Part shown: positions 49,897-61,745 of the stretch, one piece after another | How the letters are laid out: every line of letters begins with the position of its first letter | Numbering within the stretch: the stretch's first letter is position 1 | Translations under genes and position numbers: made by a program | Notes under the pieces: generated by a model | The model's input: only the letters and a program-made list of their open reading frames with translations | Database searches by the model: none | Told to the model about the DNA's origin: nothing | Assembly (NCBI RefSeq): GCF_003473485.1 | Contig: NC_053046.1 | Location: 10,860,001-10,924,000, forward strand | Source of the DNA: Medicago truncatula | Taxonomy: Eukaryota > Streptophyta > Magnoliopsida > Fabales > Fabaceae | DNA length: 64,000 nt | Direction: 5' to 3'

Positions 49897-51627
49897 TCAT
49901 GAAGCAACTTTGGTGACATCTTTATTCGATCTGTTGTATTTCATGTGGCTTTTAACAAGCTGCCCGGCTGCAATTGCAGACATGAGTGAGAGCTCTCCTG
50001 CAAGGACTGAACCAGCTACTATAGTTGCCAGTTGCCTGGAATTTGCTCCTGGAGTCTCTTTACTAGCTCCTTTAACACCAAGTAAATTTAGACAAGCTGA
50101 TTGCGACGCAAGTTGTGTGCCCCCTCCTACTGTGCCCACCTCAATGGAAGGCATAGTGACTGAGATATGAAGGTCCTTTCCGTCATTCACGGCTTCCATC
50201 ATGGTCATACAGTGAGAACTTTCAACATTCTGAGCAGGATCTTGTCCTGTAGCCAAGTAAATTGCAGAAACAATATTACTAGCATGTGCATTAAAGCCGC
50301 CAAGAGCACCAGCCATGGCTGAACCGGTAAGGTTTTTTAGCATGTTAAGCTCAACCAAAGACTCCACACTAGTCTTCAGCACTTTCTTCACCACATCTTC
50401 CTTAATTACAGCCTCACACACCACTGATTTCCCTCTCCCTTCAATCCAGTTCACTGCCGCAGCTTTCTTGTCCGAACAAAAATTTCCAGATATACCAATA
50501 ACATCCATATCGGGAAAATCGGTTTGAAGAAAATCAAGTACGTTTTGTACACCTTTCGATACCATGTTCATCCCCATTGCATCACCCGTTGAACAAGTGA
50601 ACCTAGTGTATAAATTCTTTCCAGCCATAGTAGCTTTAATACTCTGTAGTCTTGCAAATCTACTTGACCTAAATAAATATCGCAGAGAAAATCAATCACT
50701 TATCCAAATGAGTAATTTCAACAAAATTTATAGTGAAACAGAAGAAAGTTCAAAATTGAAAATTACTTACTTGTTGAAAGTGTGAGAGAGGGAATCAAAA
50801 TTTTGAGGATCTTCTAAAAAGAATTTCAACTGAGAAGCTCTTTTGGCGGAGTTGAATCTTACGACTGGGGCTCGGGTCATTCCGTCACGGAGGACAACGG
50901 CGGAAGCACCACCGGAAACATAAATAGCTTTACAGCCTCTATTGGTGCTTGCAACCAAACAACCTTCGGTTGTTGCCATGGGCACCGTGTACTCATTCCC
51001 GTCGAGCAACAAAGGACCGGCAACACCCACCGGAATCTGAACAAACCCTATGGGCATCTCGCAACACTGTCCTAATATAGAATCGTAATCAAAACCTTCC
51101 ATCGGTAAACCTTCAAGTGACCTTCCGGTAACTCTCTCCACGGCTTGGTTCCTAATATTTGCTGCACGTCGGCAATCTCCAAGCTTGGATTCAAGCGAGT
51201 AAGATGGAATTGATCCTGACACCACTGCACTGACAACCTCCTCGTCTTCCATGGACATAACTTTTTGGTCGGAGATTTTGGGTGGAGGTAACGTAGGTAG
51301 CTTCTTCGGCAAGACTCCTTGAGTGGTTTTTGCAGCAATGTCTTCTTCTTCTTCATCGTAATGAAGGATGAAGGCAATGCCGAAGAAAGTGATAAGGTAG
51401 ACAAAGGAAGCGATGAGGGAAACAAGAGCGAGAATCTCAGAGATTGTGAGGACGTGGAGAGGTGTAGAGGTTCGGATCTTTTCACGCCACCTGTTGAGAA
51501 GAAAGTAGGCGACGGAGAAGAAGAGACCAAAGAAAACAACATTTGTTAAGTACAGTATTGACTGTGAATCCTCCTGCTTCTTTTGGTTCTTCTTCTCATT
51601 TTTGCTTATTTTCTGCTGAACGCCCAT
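49897..51627 (-). CDS. HMGR: HMG-CoA reductase, copy 5 (array unit 4)
   Basis: Exons 51627-50771 and 50668-49897 give 542 residues with the copy 2 protein sequence. The gene itself shows no difference by eye, but its far upstream spacer (about 52620-53060) holds several base changes and longer A/T runs than the other units. Confidence 0.95.
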
Positions 51628-51733
51628 TTCTCTGATTTGAAAAAGAAAAGAAAGAAAGGAGTTCAGTTCAGTTTAGGGGATGATTGATGATGGGTAATAC
51701 TAATTGCTTGAAAATGATTTTCAATGTTATTAT

Positions 51734-51741
51734 TATTTATA
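51734..51741 (-). promoter_or_regulatory. TATA box of HMGR copy 5
   Basis: TATAAATA on the minus strand, 107 bases before the ATG, in an array-type promoter. Confidence 0.65.
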
Positions 51742-53166
51742 GACAAATTAAGAGTACTCAGAGAGTGAGTGAGGAATTAGGTATATGCAATAATGTTATT
51801 TTTTTTGTTAACAGAAGTTTCGTAGCTAGATCGTAATGAACTCGTGCACAACCAGAAGGAATATTGTAATGTGTAGATAATAAACTAGCTAGAAGCCTTG
51901 TGTTGACTAAACTAAATTATTTCCCTGCAGAAACTAATTAAACTATACTATATATTTTTGTTGTTCACTGAAACTAATTAGTTTAATATATCACTTGCGC
52001 TGCAAAAAAAAAAACGTGTTTATGATATAAAATTAAGACAATTAAAAAAGAGATAGAGAATATGAAAGTCTATTAATGTATCATTCTCTTTCTTTTAACG
52101 TGTGTTTTTACACCAATTAATATATGAGTTCAATTTATAGTATCCAATTATAGGTCTTAACTTTGTAGGATGCTCTCAAATAGGTCTATGAGTTTATGAA
52201 TATTTTAAATAGGTCTCTGACTTAATCGAAATTTATTCTTATTGAAAAGTATAGGGATCAAACTGATAGTAAGTTGTTTAAAATATAAGGACTTAGTTGA
52301 TAGTTTAATAGAGCCGGTGAGCTTTCTATAATATTCATAATCTCATAGGCTTATTTAATAGCGACGTAATACAAACTAAAAGACTAATTTGATTGTGTAA
52401 GCAAACATGTGTTGATATTGTGTTTTTCTTTCCAATTTGTACAACTCATTATATCCATTTTAAAAAGTCAACAATAATTCAATCGAATTATAACATAATT
52501 AGACTTGTGCTGAAGTTGTTTGGAATAAGGTTAAGTTCACAGCAAAAGTAGGTTAATAATTCAATCACGAGTATGATCAAATGAAATGAACTGATTCTGA
52601 ATGCACGAACAATGATCAAAATGGTGCAGATACAAAGGTAGGACTTGAGGTTTAAAACTGCTTTACCCAGTACGAATCAAAACAACTGCTGATAAAATGC
52701 CAAAACACAAAAACGAGGATACATAAAAACATCGGAATCTAAGTTCCTTCTCTAGGTATCTACATTGTCGGACTTCAAGTGAGCCGAACGCTGAATCCCA
52801 ACCATGGTTCTCTATAGGCTCAAAAGCATATCTTCTATGTACTCACCCATGTAAGTGAGTTATAAACAATGTTTAGTTCACATTTTTGGTAGGAAAGATA
52901 TCAATTGATGTACTACTTGATTCATATTTAATAATAACTTATTTAAAAAAAAAAAATTTTTTTTTTTGTTACAACTTATTTAAAATATATGATTTATTAA
53001 ATTTAAGTATTTGTATTATGAGGGAATCTTTTTTTTTTTTTTCCGAAAAGTTTTCTTCAATTGCTTGGGTCCTTCTTGAGGCGTTATTAGGCACCAAATG
53101 TGTACATCTTCCCCAGTTGAGATTCGAACTTGGCGAAGTTAATTAAAGTCTACACATAATTCTTGT

Positions 53167-53601
53167 CAGGGGCGGATCTGCTTAAGGCAGGGTGTGGCAA
53201 TAGCCACACCAGCCAGCCCAATTTGTTTTAAAAAATTATATTTTTTCATAAGAAACACACTCAGCCCAACCCAATACTACCAACAGCCTACCTTTTCCTT
53301 ACCAATACCAAAACACACACCAAACATATTTATTTCTTTCTTCCAAATTTCCTCTAAGATTTCTCTCACCCTTCTTTACTCTCCTTATGACCTCACCCTC
53401 ACCTCTCGTCTCAACCAAGTTTTAACATTTTCGTCTCTTGACGCACCGCCTCACTCTTTCTTTGTTATCAACATTTAGATTGAAATTGAAATTGAATGGT
53501 TTCTAATCTCATTTATTCGAAATTGAATGGTTTATGATGTCTCTTAGTTATTGGGCAAAAAAATTAGCCTCACTGATTTTTTATGTCCAGATCCGCCCCT
53601 G
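53167..53601. mobile_element. hAT-type MITE, array unit 4
   Basis: Same element with both ATTCTTGT flanks. It has a few private base changes (for example near 53245, 53377 and 53469). Confidence 0.88.
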
Positions 53602-54104
53602 ATTCTTGTGGGTGCGAATGAATCAATTTATTAGTTATGAAAAATAATTTGGAAATATGATGAACTTTTACTTTCCTTTCAAAATAAAATGATGAACTTT
53701 TTCTACCTTTTTTTTTTTGTTGAGAATATTGTTGTACTTTTACTTGTAGAATAATTTTAACCAGTTTATTTATTTCACTTGATATCACATTTATTTTCAA
53801 TGCCCCATTAAAATATATGTTTGCCATTTTAATTTTACGAAACATAACTTAGCACGTACTCCCTCAAGTCTTTTTTATTCATCGTTTTTGTCGGTATTTT
53901 TTTTTTCTCTTACTTATTTATCTTTTTCAAAGTTAATGCAATATTAGTTATTATTTTATCAATAATACCCTTTAGTATTTATTGAAATATGGAAATAAGT
54001 AAAATGAGATAATAGATACTCAAGAGTGATATTGAAAAAATATAAATAATTCTATCAGAAATAATAAAATATATTGTCTTTTTTCTTCTTCTTTTCTTCT
54101 TAAT

Positions 54105-54393
54105 TTGGAACAAAAATTTATTGATCTTCTTGTTTGTGTAAATAAACCTAAAATGAAGTTGAATTGCTTGGATTCATTATCGCTTTGGATTGAGGGAGAT
54201 TCTTCTAGCGCGCTTCTTGCGTTAAAAAAATCAGAATTGGTTCCTTGTATTTTGCGTAATAGATGGCATAATTATTTCACTTTGGATCTTCACGTTCTTT
54301 CTTCTCATATTTTTGGTGGGATGCTATGCCTGATTTTATTAGGGAAGATATCTTTAGGGACAAATATGGCATGCCATATTATCATTTTCCTTA
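54105..54393 (+). pseudogene. LINE RNase H-like 3' fragment, unit 4/5 boundary
   Basis: Same fragment, spanning the boundary at 54361. It has one private change near 54340 (TTTTATTAGG for TTTTACTAGG). Confidence 0.65.
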
Positions 54394-54969
54394 ATTTTGC
54401 ATGATTTTCATCTTTTCTTTCTCCGTTGTTTTTTAGAGGGTTTTGGTTTGGTCCCCTCCTCTCTTGTACATATTTTCCCTTTTTTTCTAATAAATTTATA
54501 TGAGTGAGTGGCAGAGGATGGGGGTTTCTTGGGGGTACCGACCTAGTCGGGATGTGTAAGCTTCTCTTTGGTGTCTTCCACACTCTTAGATCAAAACATA
54601 AAATGACAACAAAAAATAAACGAAATAATTTGTCAACTATAAACAACAAAGCAACAACATAATTAAAAATATAATCAAAATCTCATACCAATACTATGAT
54701 AATAGCACGACTTTGCTCTTTAGATGAGAACTGACACATACTAAAATACTAAAAATATTTTTTCTTTCTAAAATGAAAATAAAAGAATCAAACTAAGTCC
54801 TCTATAATTTCTTCTGTACAAACTTTGGAAAGATATGATCCCGTCACATGGTGTTTACAAAAACAAAGTATAGTTTGCGGGCTATGTCTTCATCCTCCTA
54901 CATTGAAGTTTCTTTTATTTTTCTTGATGATACATGCATGGTTATTTACCTCACAATTGTGGTATTGTC

Positions 54970-56700
54970 TCATGAAGCAACTTTGGTGACATCTTTATTC
55001 GATCTGTTGTATTTCATGTGGCTTTTAACAAGCTGCCCGGCTGCAATTGCAGACATGAGTGAGAGCTCTCCTGCAAGGACTGAACCAGCTACTATAGTTG
55101 CCAGTTGCCTGGAATTTGCTCCTGGAGTCTCTTTACTAGCTCCTTTAACACCAAGTAAATTTAGACAAGCTGATTGCGACGCAAGTTGTGTGCCCCCTCC
55201 TACTGTGCCCACCTCAATGGAAGGCATAGTGACTGAGATATGAAGGTCCTTTCCGTCATTCACGGCTTCCATCATGGTCATACAGTGAGAACTTTCAACA
55301 TTCTGAGCAGGATCTTGTCCTGTAGCCAAGTAAATTGCAGAAACAATATTACTAGCATGTGCATTAAAGCCGCCAAGAGCACCAGCCATGGCTGAACCGG
55401 TAAGGTTTTTTAGCATGTTAAGCTCAACCAAAGACTCCACACTAGTCTTCAGCACTTTCTTCACCACATCTTCCTTAATTACAGCCTCACACACCACTGA
55501 TTTCCCTCTCCCTTCAATCCAGTTCACTGCCGCAGCTTTCTTGTCCGAACAAAAATTTCCAGATATACCAATAACATCCATATCGGGAAAATCGGTTTGA
55601 AGAAAATCAAGTACGTTTTGTACACCTTTCGATACCATGTTCATCCCCATTGCATCACCCGTTGAACAAGTGAACCTAGTGTATAAATTCTTTCCAGCCA
55701 TAGTAGCTTTAATACTCTGTAGTCTTGCAAATCTACTTGACCTAAATAAATATCGCAGAGAAAATCAATCACTTATCCAAATGAGTAATTTCAACAAAAT
55801 TTATAGTGAAACAGAAGAAAGTTCAAAATTGAAAATTACTTACTTGTTGAAAGTGTGAGAGAGGGAATCAAAATTTTGAGGATCTTCTAAAAAGAATTTC
55901 AACTGAGAAGCTCTTTTGGCGGAGTTGAATCTTACGACTGGGGCTCGGGTCATTCCGTCACGGAGGACAACGGCGGAAGCACCACCGGAAACATAAATAG
56001 CTTTACAGCCTCTATTGGTGCTTGCAACCAAACAACCTTCGGTTGTTGCCATGGGCACCGTGTACTCATTCCCGTCGAGCAACAAAGGACCGGCAACACC
56101 CACCGGAATCTGAACAAACCCTATGGGCATCTCGCAACACTGTCCTAATATAGAATCGTAATCAAAACCTTCCATCGGTAAACCTTCAAGTGACCTTCCG
56201 GTAACTCTCTCCACGGCTTGGTTCCTAATATTTGCTGCACGTCGGCAATCTCCAAGCTTGGATTCAAGCGAGTAAGATGGAATTGATCCTGACACCACTG
56301 CACTGACAACCTCCTCGTCTTCCATGGACATAACTTTTTGGTCGGAGATTTTGGGTGGAGGTAACGTAGGTAGCTTCTTCGGCAAGACTCCTTGAGTGGT
56401 TTTTGCAGCAATGTCTTCTTCTTCTTCATCGTAATGAAGGATGAAGGCAATGCCGAAGAAAGTGATAAGGTAGACAAAGGAAGCGATGAGGGAAACAAGA
56501 GCGAGAATCTCAGAGATTGTGAGGACGTGGAGAGGTGTAGAGGTTCGGATCTTTTCACGCCACCTGTTGAGAAGAAAGTAGGCGACGGAGAAGAAGAGAC
56601 CAAAGAAAACAACATTTGTTAAGTACAGTATTGACTGTGAATCCTCCTGCTTCTTTTGGTTCTTCTTCTCATTTTTGCTTATTTTCTGCTGAACGCCCAT
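54970..56700 (-). CDS. HMGR: HMG-CoA reductase, copy 6 (array unit 5, partial unit)
   Basis: Exons 56700-55844 and 55741-54970 give 542 residues with the copy 2 protein sequence. The unit is truncated beyond its promoter: the DNA stays array-like to about 58008 and then turns into the 3' flank of copy 7. It therefore lacks the hAT MITE and LINE fragment upstream. The far end of this unit (57300-58008) carries more changes than any internal unit. Confidence 0.95.
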
Positions 56701-56806
56701 TTCTCTGATTTGAAAAAGAAAAGAAAGAAAGGAGTTCAGTTCAGTTTAGGGGATGATTGATGATGGGTAATACTAATTGCTTGAAAATGATTTTCAATGT
56801 TATTAT

Positions 56807-56814
56807 TATTTATA
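56807..56814 (-). promoter_or_regulatory. TATA box of HMGR copy 6
   Basis: TATAAATA on the minus strand, 107 bases before the ATG, in an array-type promoter. Confidence 0.65.
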
Positions 56815-58007
56815 GACAAATTAAGAGTACTCAGAGAGTGAGTGAGGAATTAGGTATATGCAATAATGTTATTTTTTTTGTTAACAGAAGTTTCGTAGCT
56901 AGATCGTAATGAACTCGTGCACAACCAGAAGGAATATTGTAATGTGTAGATAATAAACTAGCTAGAAGCCTTGTGTTGACTAAACTAAATTATTTCCCTG
57001 CAGAAACTAATTAAACTATACTATATATTTTTGTTGTTCACTGAAACTAATTAGTTTAATATATCACTTGCGCTGCAAAAAAAAAAACGTGTTTATGATA
57101 TAAAATTAAGACAATTAAAAAGAGATAGAGAATATGAAAGTCTATTAATGTATCATTCTCTTTCTTTTAACGTGTGTTTTTACACCAATTAATATATGAG
57201 TTCAATTTATAGTATCCAATTATAGGTCTTAACTTTGTAGGATGCTCTCAAATAGGTCTATGAGTTTATGAATATTTTAAATAGGTCTCTGACTTAATCG
57301 AAATTTATTCTTATTGACAAGTATAGGGATCAAACTGATAGTAAGTTGTTTAAAATATAAGGACTTAGTTGATAGTTTAATAGAGCCGGTGAGCTTTCTA
57401 TAATATTCATAATCTCATAGGCTTATTTAATAGTGACGTAATACAAACTAAAAGACTAATTTGATTGTGTAAGCAAACATGTGTTGATATTGTGTTTTTC
57501 TTTCCAATTTGTACAACTCATTATATCCATTTTAAAAAGTCAACAATAATTCAATCGAATTATAACATAATTAGACTTGTGCTGAAGTTGTTTGGAATAA
57601 GGTTAAGTTCACAGCAAAAGTAGGTTAATAATTCAATCACGAGTATGATCAAATGAAATGAACTGATTCTGAATGCACGAACAATGATCAAAATGGTGCG
57701 GATACAAAGGTAGGACTTGAGGTTTAAAACTGCTTTACCCAGTACGAATCAAAACAACTGCTGATAAAATGCCAAAACAAAAAAACGAGGATACATAAAA
57801 ACATCGGAATCTAAGTTCCTTCTCTAGCTATCTACGCTGTCGGACTTCAAGTGAGCCGGACGCTGAATCCCAACCATGGTTCTCTCTAGGCTCTAAAGCA
57901 TATCTTCTATGTACTACTCACCCATATAAGTGAGTTATACACAATGTTTACTTCACATTTTTGGAAGGAAAGATAAAAATTGTTGTATTACTACTTTCAT
58001 ATTTAAT

Positions 58008-58883
58008 AACATATATACCAGCCCTACACCCCTGCCATATATTACATTACTGCTTTTTCATGGCACCATGTAATTCGAGCATACAAAATTGAAACTTAAG
58101 AGTAAGAAAGTGTCCATACCTCAAATTTTACAGTGCCACTTGAAGTTGAAACCTGACGAACTATGTTCACCAGTCTGTTCACATATACATTTTCTACATG
58201 ATTATGCATAAATCAGTCACTAGAAATCTATGGGAATGCCTAATAACTTTTAATCTCATGACAGAAATTAAACTTTCAAGTATGCAGAATTCACCATACA
58301 AAAGAGACTATCACGTCTTCCACACAAAAAGCTCACCGCAAAACTGAATTCACCAGTGCAGAAAGCTCTTTAACATAATCCACCAATTTACAAAGCATGA
58401 CAGTAACCTAATCAAAGACACTACCAAAATGAAACAAGAATAACAGAGATACAAGTTACAATGATAGATACAATGAACGCAAAAAGTGTAACTAAGAAAA
58501 GTAGGTAAACGACTAGTATCACGTGAGAATCACTTTGGTTATGAAAAATTTCTACACTTCAATTTCTACATCGAGATAATTGTATCATTTCAAATTTAAA
58601 TAGAACGTTAATTATTATTTTGAAAATAACTCTTTTTGATATTTATTGCAGAGAGAAATAAATAAAACAAGATAATAAATTGTCAAGAGTGTTAAAGAAA
58701 AAGAGAGACATAACTCTACAATAGTAAAACTTATTCATCTTCTTGCATGCATAAATAATCGTAAAATGACAAATAAAACTAACAAAGTAATTAACAAATA
58801 CAAGCAATGAATATTGATCATGATGGTAAGTACAAGATTATTTATCTCGCACTTGTGGTATCTACATATAACCTATGTACAAC
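58008..58883. repeat. 3' flank of HMGR copy 7, inverted match to 30141-31040
   Basis: From the phrase ATATATACCAGCCCTACACC on, the sequence is the reverse complement of the DNA downstream of copy 1. The match continues to the stop codon of copy 7, with small gaps. It marks the junction between the tandem array and the copy 7 block. Confidence 0.8.
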
Positions 58884-60641
58884 TCATGAAGCAACTTTGG
58901 TGACATCTTTATTTGATCTGTTGTATTTCATGTGGCTTTTAACAAGTTGCCCGGCTGCAATTGCAGACATGAGTGAGAGCTCTCCTGCAAGGACTGAACC
59001 AGCTACTATAGTTGCCAGTTGCCTGGAATTTGCTCCTGGAGTCTCTTTACTAGCTCCTTTAACACCAAGTAAATTTAGACAAGCTGATTGCGACGCAAGT
59101 TGTGTGCCCCCTCCTACTGTACCCACCTCAATGGAAGGCATAGTGACTGAGATATGAAGGTCCTTTCCGTCATTCACGGCTTCCATCATGGTCATACAGT
59201 GAGAACTTTCAACATTCTGAGCAGGATCTTGTCCTGTAGCCAAGTAAATTGCAGAAACAATATTACTAGCATGTGCGTTAAAGCCGCCAAGTGCACCAGC
59301 CATGGCTGAACCGGTAAGGTTTTTTAGCATGTTAAGCTCAACCAAAGACTCCACACTAGTCTTCAGCACTTTCTTCACCACCTCTTCCTTAATTACAGCC
59401 TCACACACCACTGATTTCCCTCTCCCTTCAATCCAATTCACTGCCGCAGCTTTCTTGTCCGAACAAAAATTTCCAGATATACCAATAACATCCATATCGG
59501 GAAAATCGGTTTGAAGAAAATCAAGTACGTTTTGTACACCTTTCGATACCATGTTCATCCCCATTGCATCACCCGTTGAACAAGTGAATCTAGTGTATAA
59601 ATTCTTTCCTGCCATAGTAGCTTTAATACTCTGTAATCTTGCAAATCTACTTGACCTAAATAAATATTGCAGAGAAAATCAATCAGTTATCCAAATAAGT
59701 AGTAATTTCAACAAATAAAATTTAAAGTGAAACCGAAGAAAGTTCAAAATTGAAAATTACTTGTTGAAAGTGTGAGAGAGGGAATCAAAATTTTGAGGAT
59801 CTTCTAAAAAGAATTTCAACTGAGAAGCTCTTTTGGCGGAGTTGAATCTTACAACGGGGGCTCTGGTCATTCCGTCGCGGAGCACAACAGCGGAAGCACC
59901 TCCGGAAACATAAATAGCTTTACAGCCTCTGTTGGTGCTTGCAACCAAACAACCTTCGGTTGTTGCCATGGGCACCGTGTATTCATTCCCGTCGAGCAAC
60001 AAAGGACCGGCAACACCCACCGGAATTTGAACAAACCCTATCGGCATCTCGCAACACTGTCCTAATATAGAATCGTAGTCAAAACCTTTCATCGGTAAAC
60101 CTTCAAGTGACCTTCCGGTAACCCTCTCCACTGCTTGGTTCCTAATCTTTGCTGCACGACGGCAATCTCCGAGCTTCGACTCAAGGGAGTAAGAAGGAAT
60201 TGATCCCGATACCACTGCACCGACAACCTCTTCGTCTTCCATGGACATAACTTTTTGGTCAGATATTTTCGGTGGTGGTAACATAGGTAGCTTCTTCGGC
60301 ACAACTCCTCCGGTGGGTTTTGCAGAATTGTCGACTACTTCGTCTTCATCATCATCGTAATGAATGATGAAGGCAGTGCCGAAGAAAGCAATAAGGTAGA
60401 CGAAGGAAGCGATGAGGGAAACTACAGCAACAATCTCAGAGACTGTGAGGATGTGGAGAGGTGTAGAGGTTCGGATCTTTTCACGCCACCTGTTAAGAAG
60501 AAAGTACGCGGCGGAGAAGAAGAGACCAAAGAAAACAGCGTTTGTTAAATACAGTGAAGAAGAAGGTTGTTGTGACTGTGAATCCTGCTGCTGCCTTTGG
60601 TTCTTCTTCTCATTTTTGCTTATTTTCTGCTGAACGTCCAT
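58884..60641 (-). CDS. HMGR: HMG-CoA reductase, copy 7 (distinct N-terminus)
   Basis: Exons 60641-59761 and 59655-58884 with a 105-bp intron give 550 residues. The N-terminus starts [10 protein letters not shown] and has an 8-residue net insertion rich in Gln/Ser before the first membrane span. The linker after the second span also differs ([10 protein letters not shown]). The catalytic domain is close to the others and has the same DKKAAA. It carries Lys at the residue equal to Glu177 of copy 1, and Glu rather than Asp at the position of residue 377. The intron donor is GTAATT, where the other six have GTAAGT; four bases present in the others are missing here. This looks like the least homogenised member of the cluster. 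Confidence 0.95.
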
Positions 60642-60781
60642 CTCTCTCTCTCTCTTTCTCTTGGTTATTAAGTGAAGGATTTGAAATCCGAAAATGGAAA
60701 AAGAAAGGAGAAAAAGGAGTTCAGGTTAGGGGATGATTGAAACTTAACTTGAAAATGAATGCCAAGATTTATTTTGAATGT

Positions 60782-60789
60782 TATTTATA
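60782..60789 (-). promoter_or_regulatory. TATA box of HMGR copy 7
   Basis: TATAAATA on the minus strand, 141 bases before the ATG. A (GA)n-rich leader lies directly before the ATG (60642-60660). The block CCTCACTCACTCCCTGAGTA sits just upstream of the TATA box. Confidence 0.65.
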
Positions 60790-61416
60790 GATAAAGAGTA
60801 CTCAGGGAGTGAGTGAGGAATTAGGTATATGCCAATATTTTAAGAAGTCAAGTAACAGTAGCTTGATAGCTAGATCGTAAGGAACTCGTGAACAACGAGG
60901 GAAGAATATTGTAATCAGTACCTAACTTTTACTCCAAGATAACATATTTTATGGAGGAGAGATGCCAACATTACACATCACTAGAAGAAGCCTTTACTTG
61001 ACGTTTCTAAAATACTATATATATTTCTTATTTGCACAAACTAATCAAACTATAAGTACATTTTTTGTTGCTGAAATAAAAACTAATTAGTTTTATACAT
61101 CACTTGTGCTGCAAAAAAAACGTGTTTAATTTTGTTTTTGACTCAAATGTGTTTAATATGAATCGAATCTAAAGTCAAAAACGTGTTTAATTTTGTTTTC
61201 TTACTCAATGTTTGTAATTTTTATTTGAATAACTCAATGTTTGTAATTTAAGTGAACAAAATGAACAATTTAAGGGACTTGAAACATAGTTTAGCCATAA
61301 TTGCATTTTCTAAATTGTCCCTCATGAAAACTTGTTCATGATAATTTTTCGGAGATTTAATTTTTTTTTCTATGATAATAAAATGGTTATAGAAAAGTAA
61401 AATCTAAATTTTTGTT

Positions 61417-61520
61417 TGAAAATTTAGTATTTGATTCAAGAACCGACTAATCCAAAGGACCAATCCCACTATAAACAAATCAACAAAAATTGACACTCGG
61501 AGGATTCAAACATAAATAAT
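61417..61520 (-). mobile_element. SINE 3' remnant
   Basis: The phrase AAGAACCGACTAATCC, then GGACCAATCCCAC, matches the 3' half of the SINE at 31813-32020. The 5' half is missing or too diverged to see. Confidence 0.5.
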
Positions 61521-61564
61521 TGAAAACGAATTTAGAAGTAATAGCATTAAATATGATAGAAGTA

Positions 61565-61745
61565 CTACCTCCGTTTCTTTTTAATTGTCACATTTTAACA
61601 TTTTACATAAACCAAGACAATCAACAATTGATCCTACCAATATTGGTAAAACAACATTTAATGTTGCATTGAACTTTAAAAATGACAGTTAAATAGGAAC
61701 AAAAATTTTCTCCAAAAGTGACACTTAAAAAGGAACGGAGGGAGG
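61565..61745. mobile_element. Stowaway-like MITE
   Basis: The left end CTACCTCCGTTTCTTTTTAA and the right end TTAAAAAGGAACGGAGGGAG are inverted repeats of about 20 bp, with an internal TGTCAC/GTGACA pair. A TA lies before the left end. The right-hand TA is obscured by extra GGAGG sequence. About 181 bp, non-coding. Confidence 0.7.

Larger units (their letters stand above)
34084..58008. repeat. HMGR tandem array: four full units of about 5.07 kb plus one partial
   Basis: Counting from the word CAAATATGGCATGCC, units start at 34084, 39151, 44220, 49288 and 54361. Full lengths are 5067, 5069, 5068 and 5073 bp; the last unit stops after about 3.65 kb. Each unit holds one minus-strand HMGR gene with its promoter. 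Full units also carry a hAT-type MITE and a LINE 3' fragment. Differences are mostly scattered single bases and homopolymer length changes, so identity looks above 99% by eye. The array lies between HMGR copies 1 and 7. Confidence 0.93.

Noticed and set aside
34084-58008. Possibility that the whole array is an assembly duplication error
   Set aside because: The units carry private base changes and one amino-acid change and differ in length, so they are not copies of one read set. The exact copy number is still open.
28403-60641. Idea that the HMGR genes form a biosynthetic cluster with neighbouring enzymes
   Set aside because: No terpene synthase, P450 or other isoprenoid enzyme is seen in the window; the neighbours are a kinase, a BAR/SH3 protein, a transporter and a glycosyltransferase of unknown acceptor.
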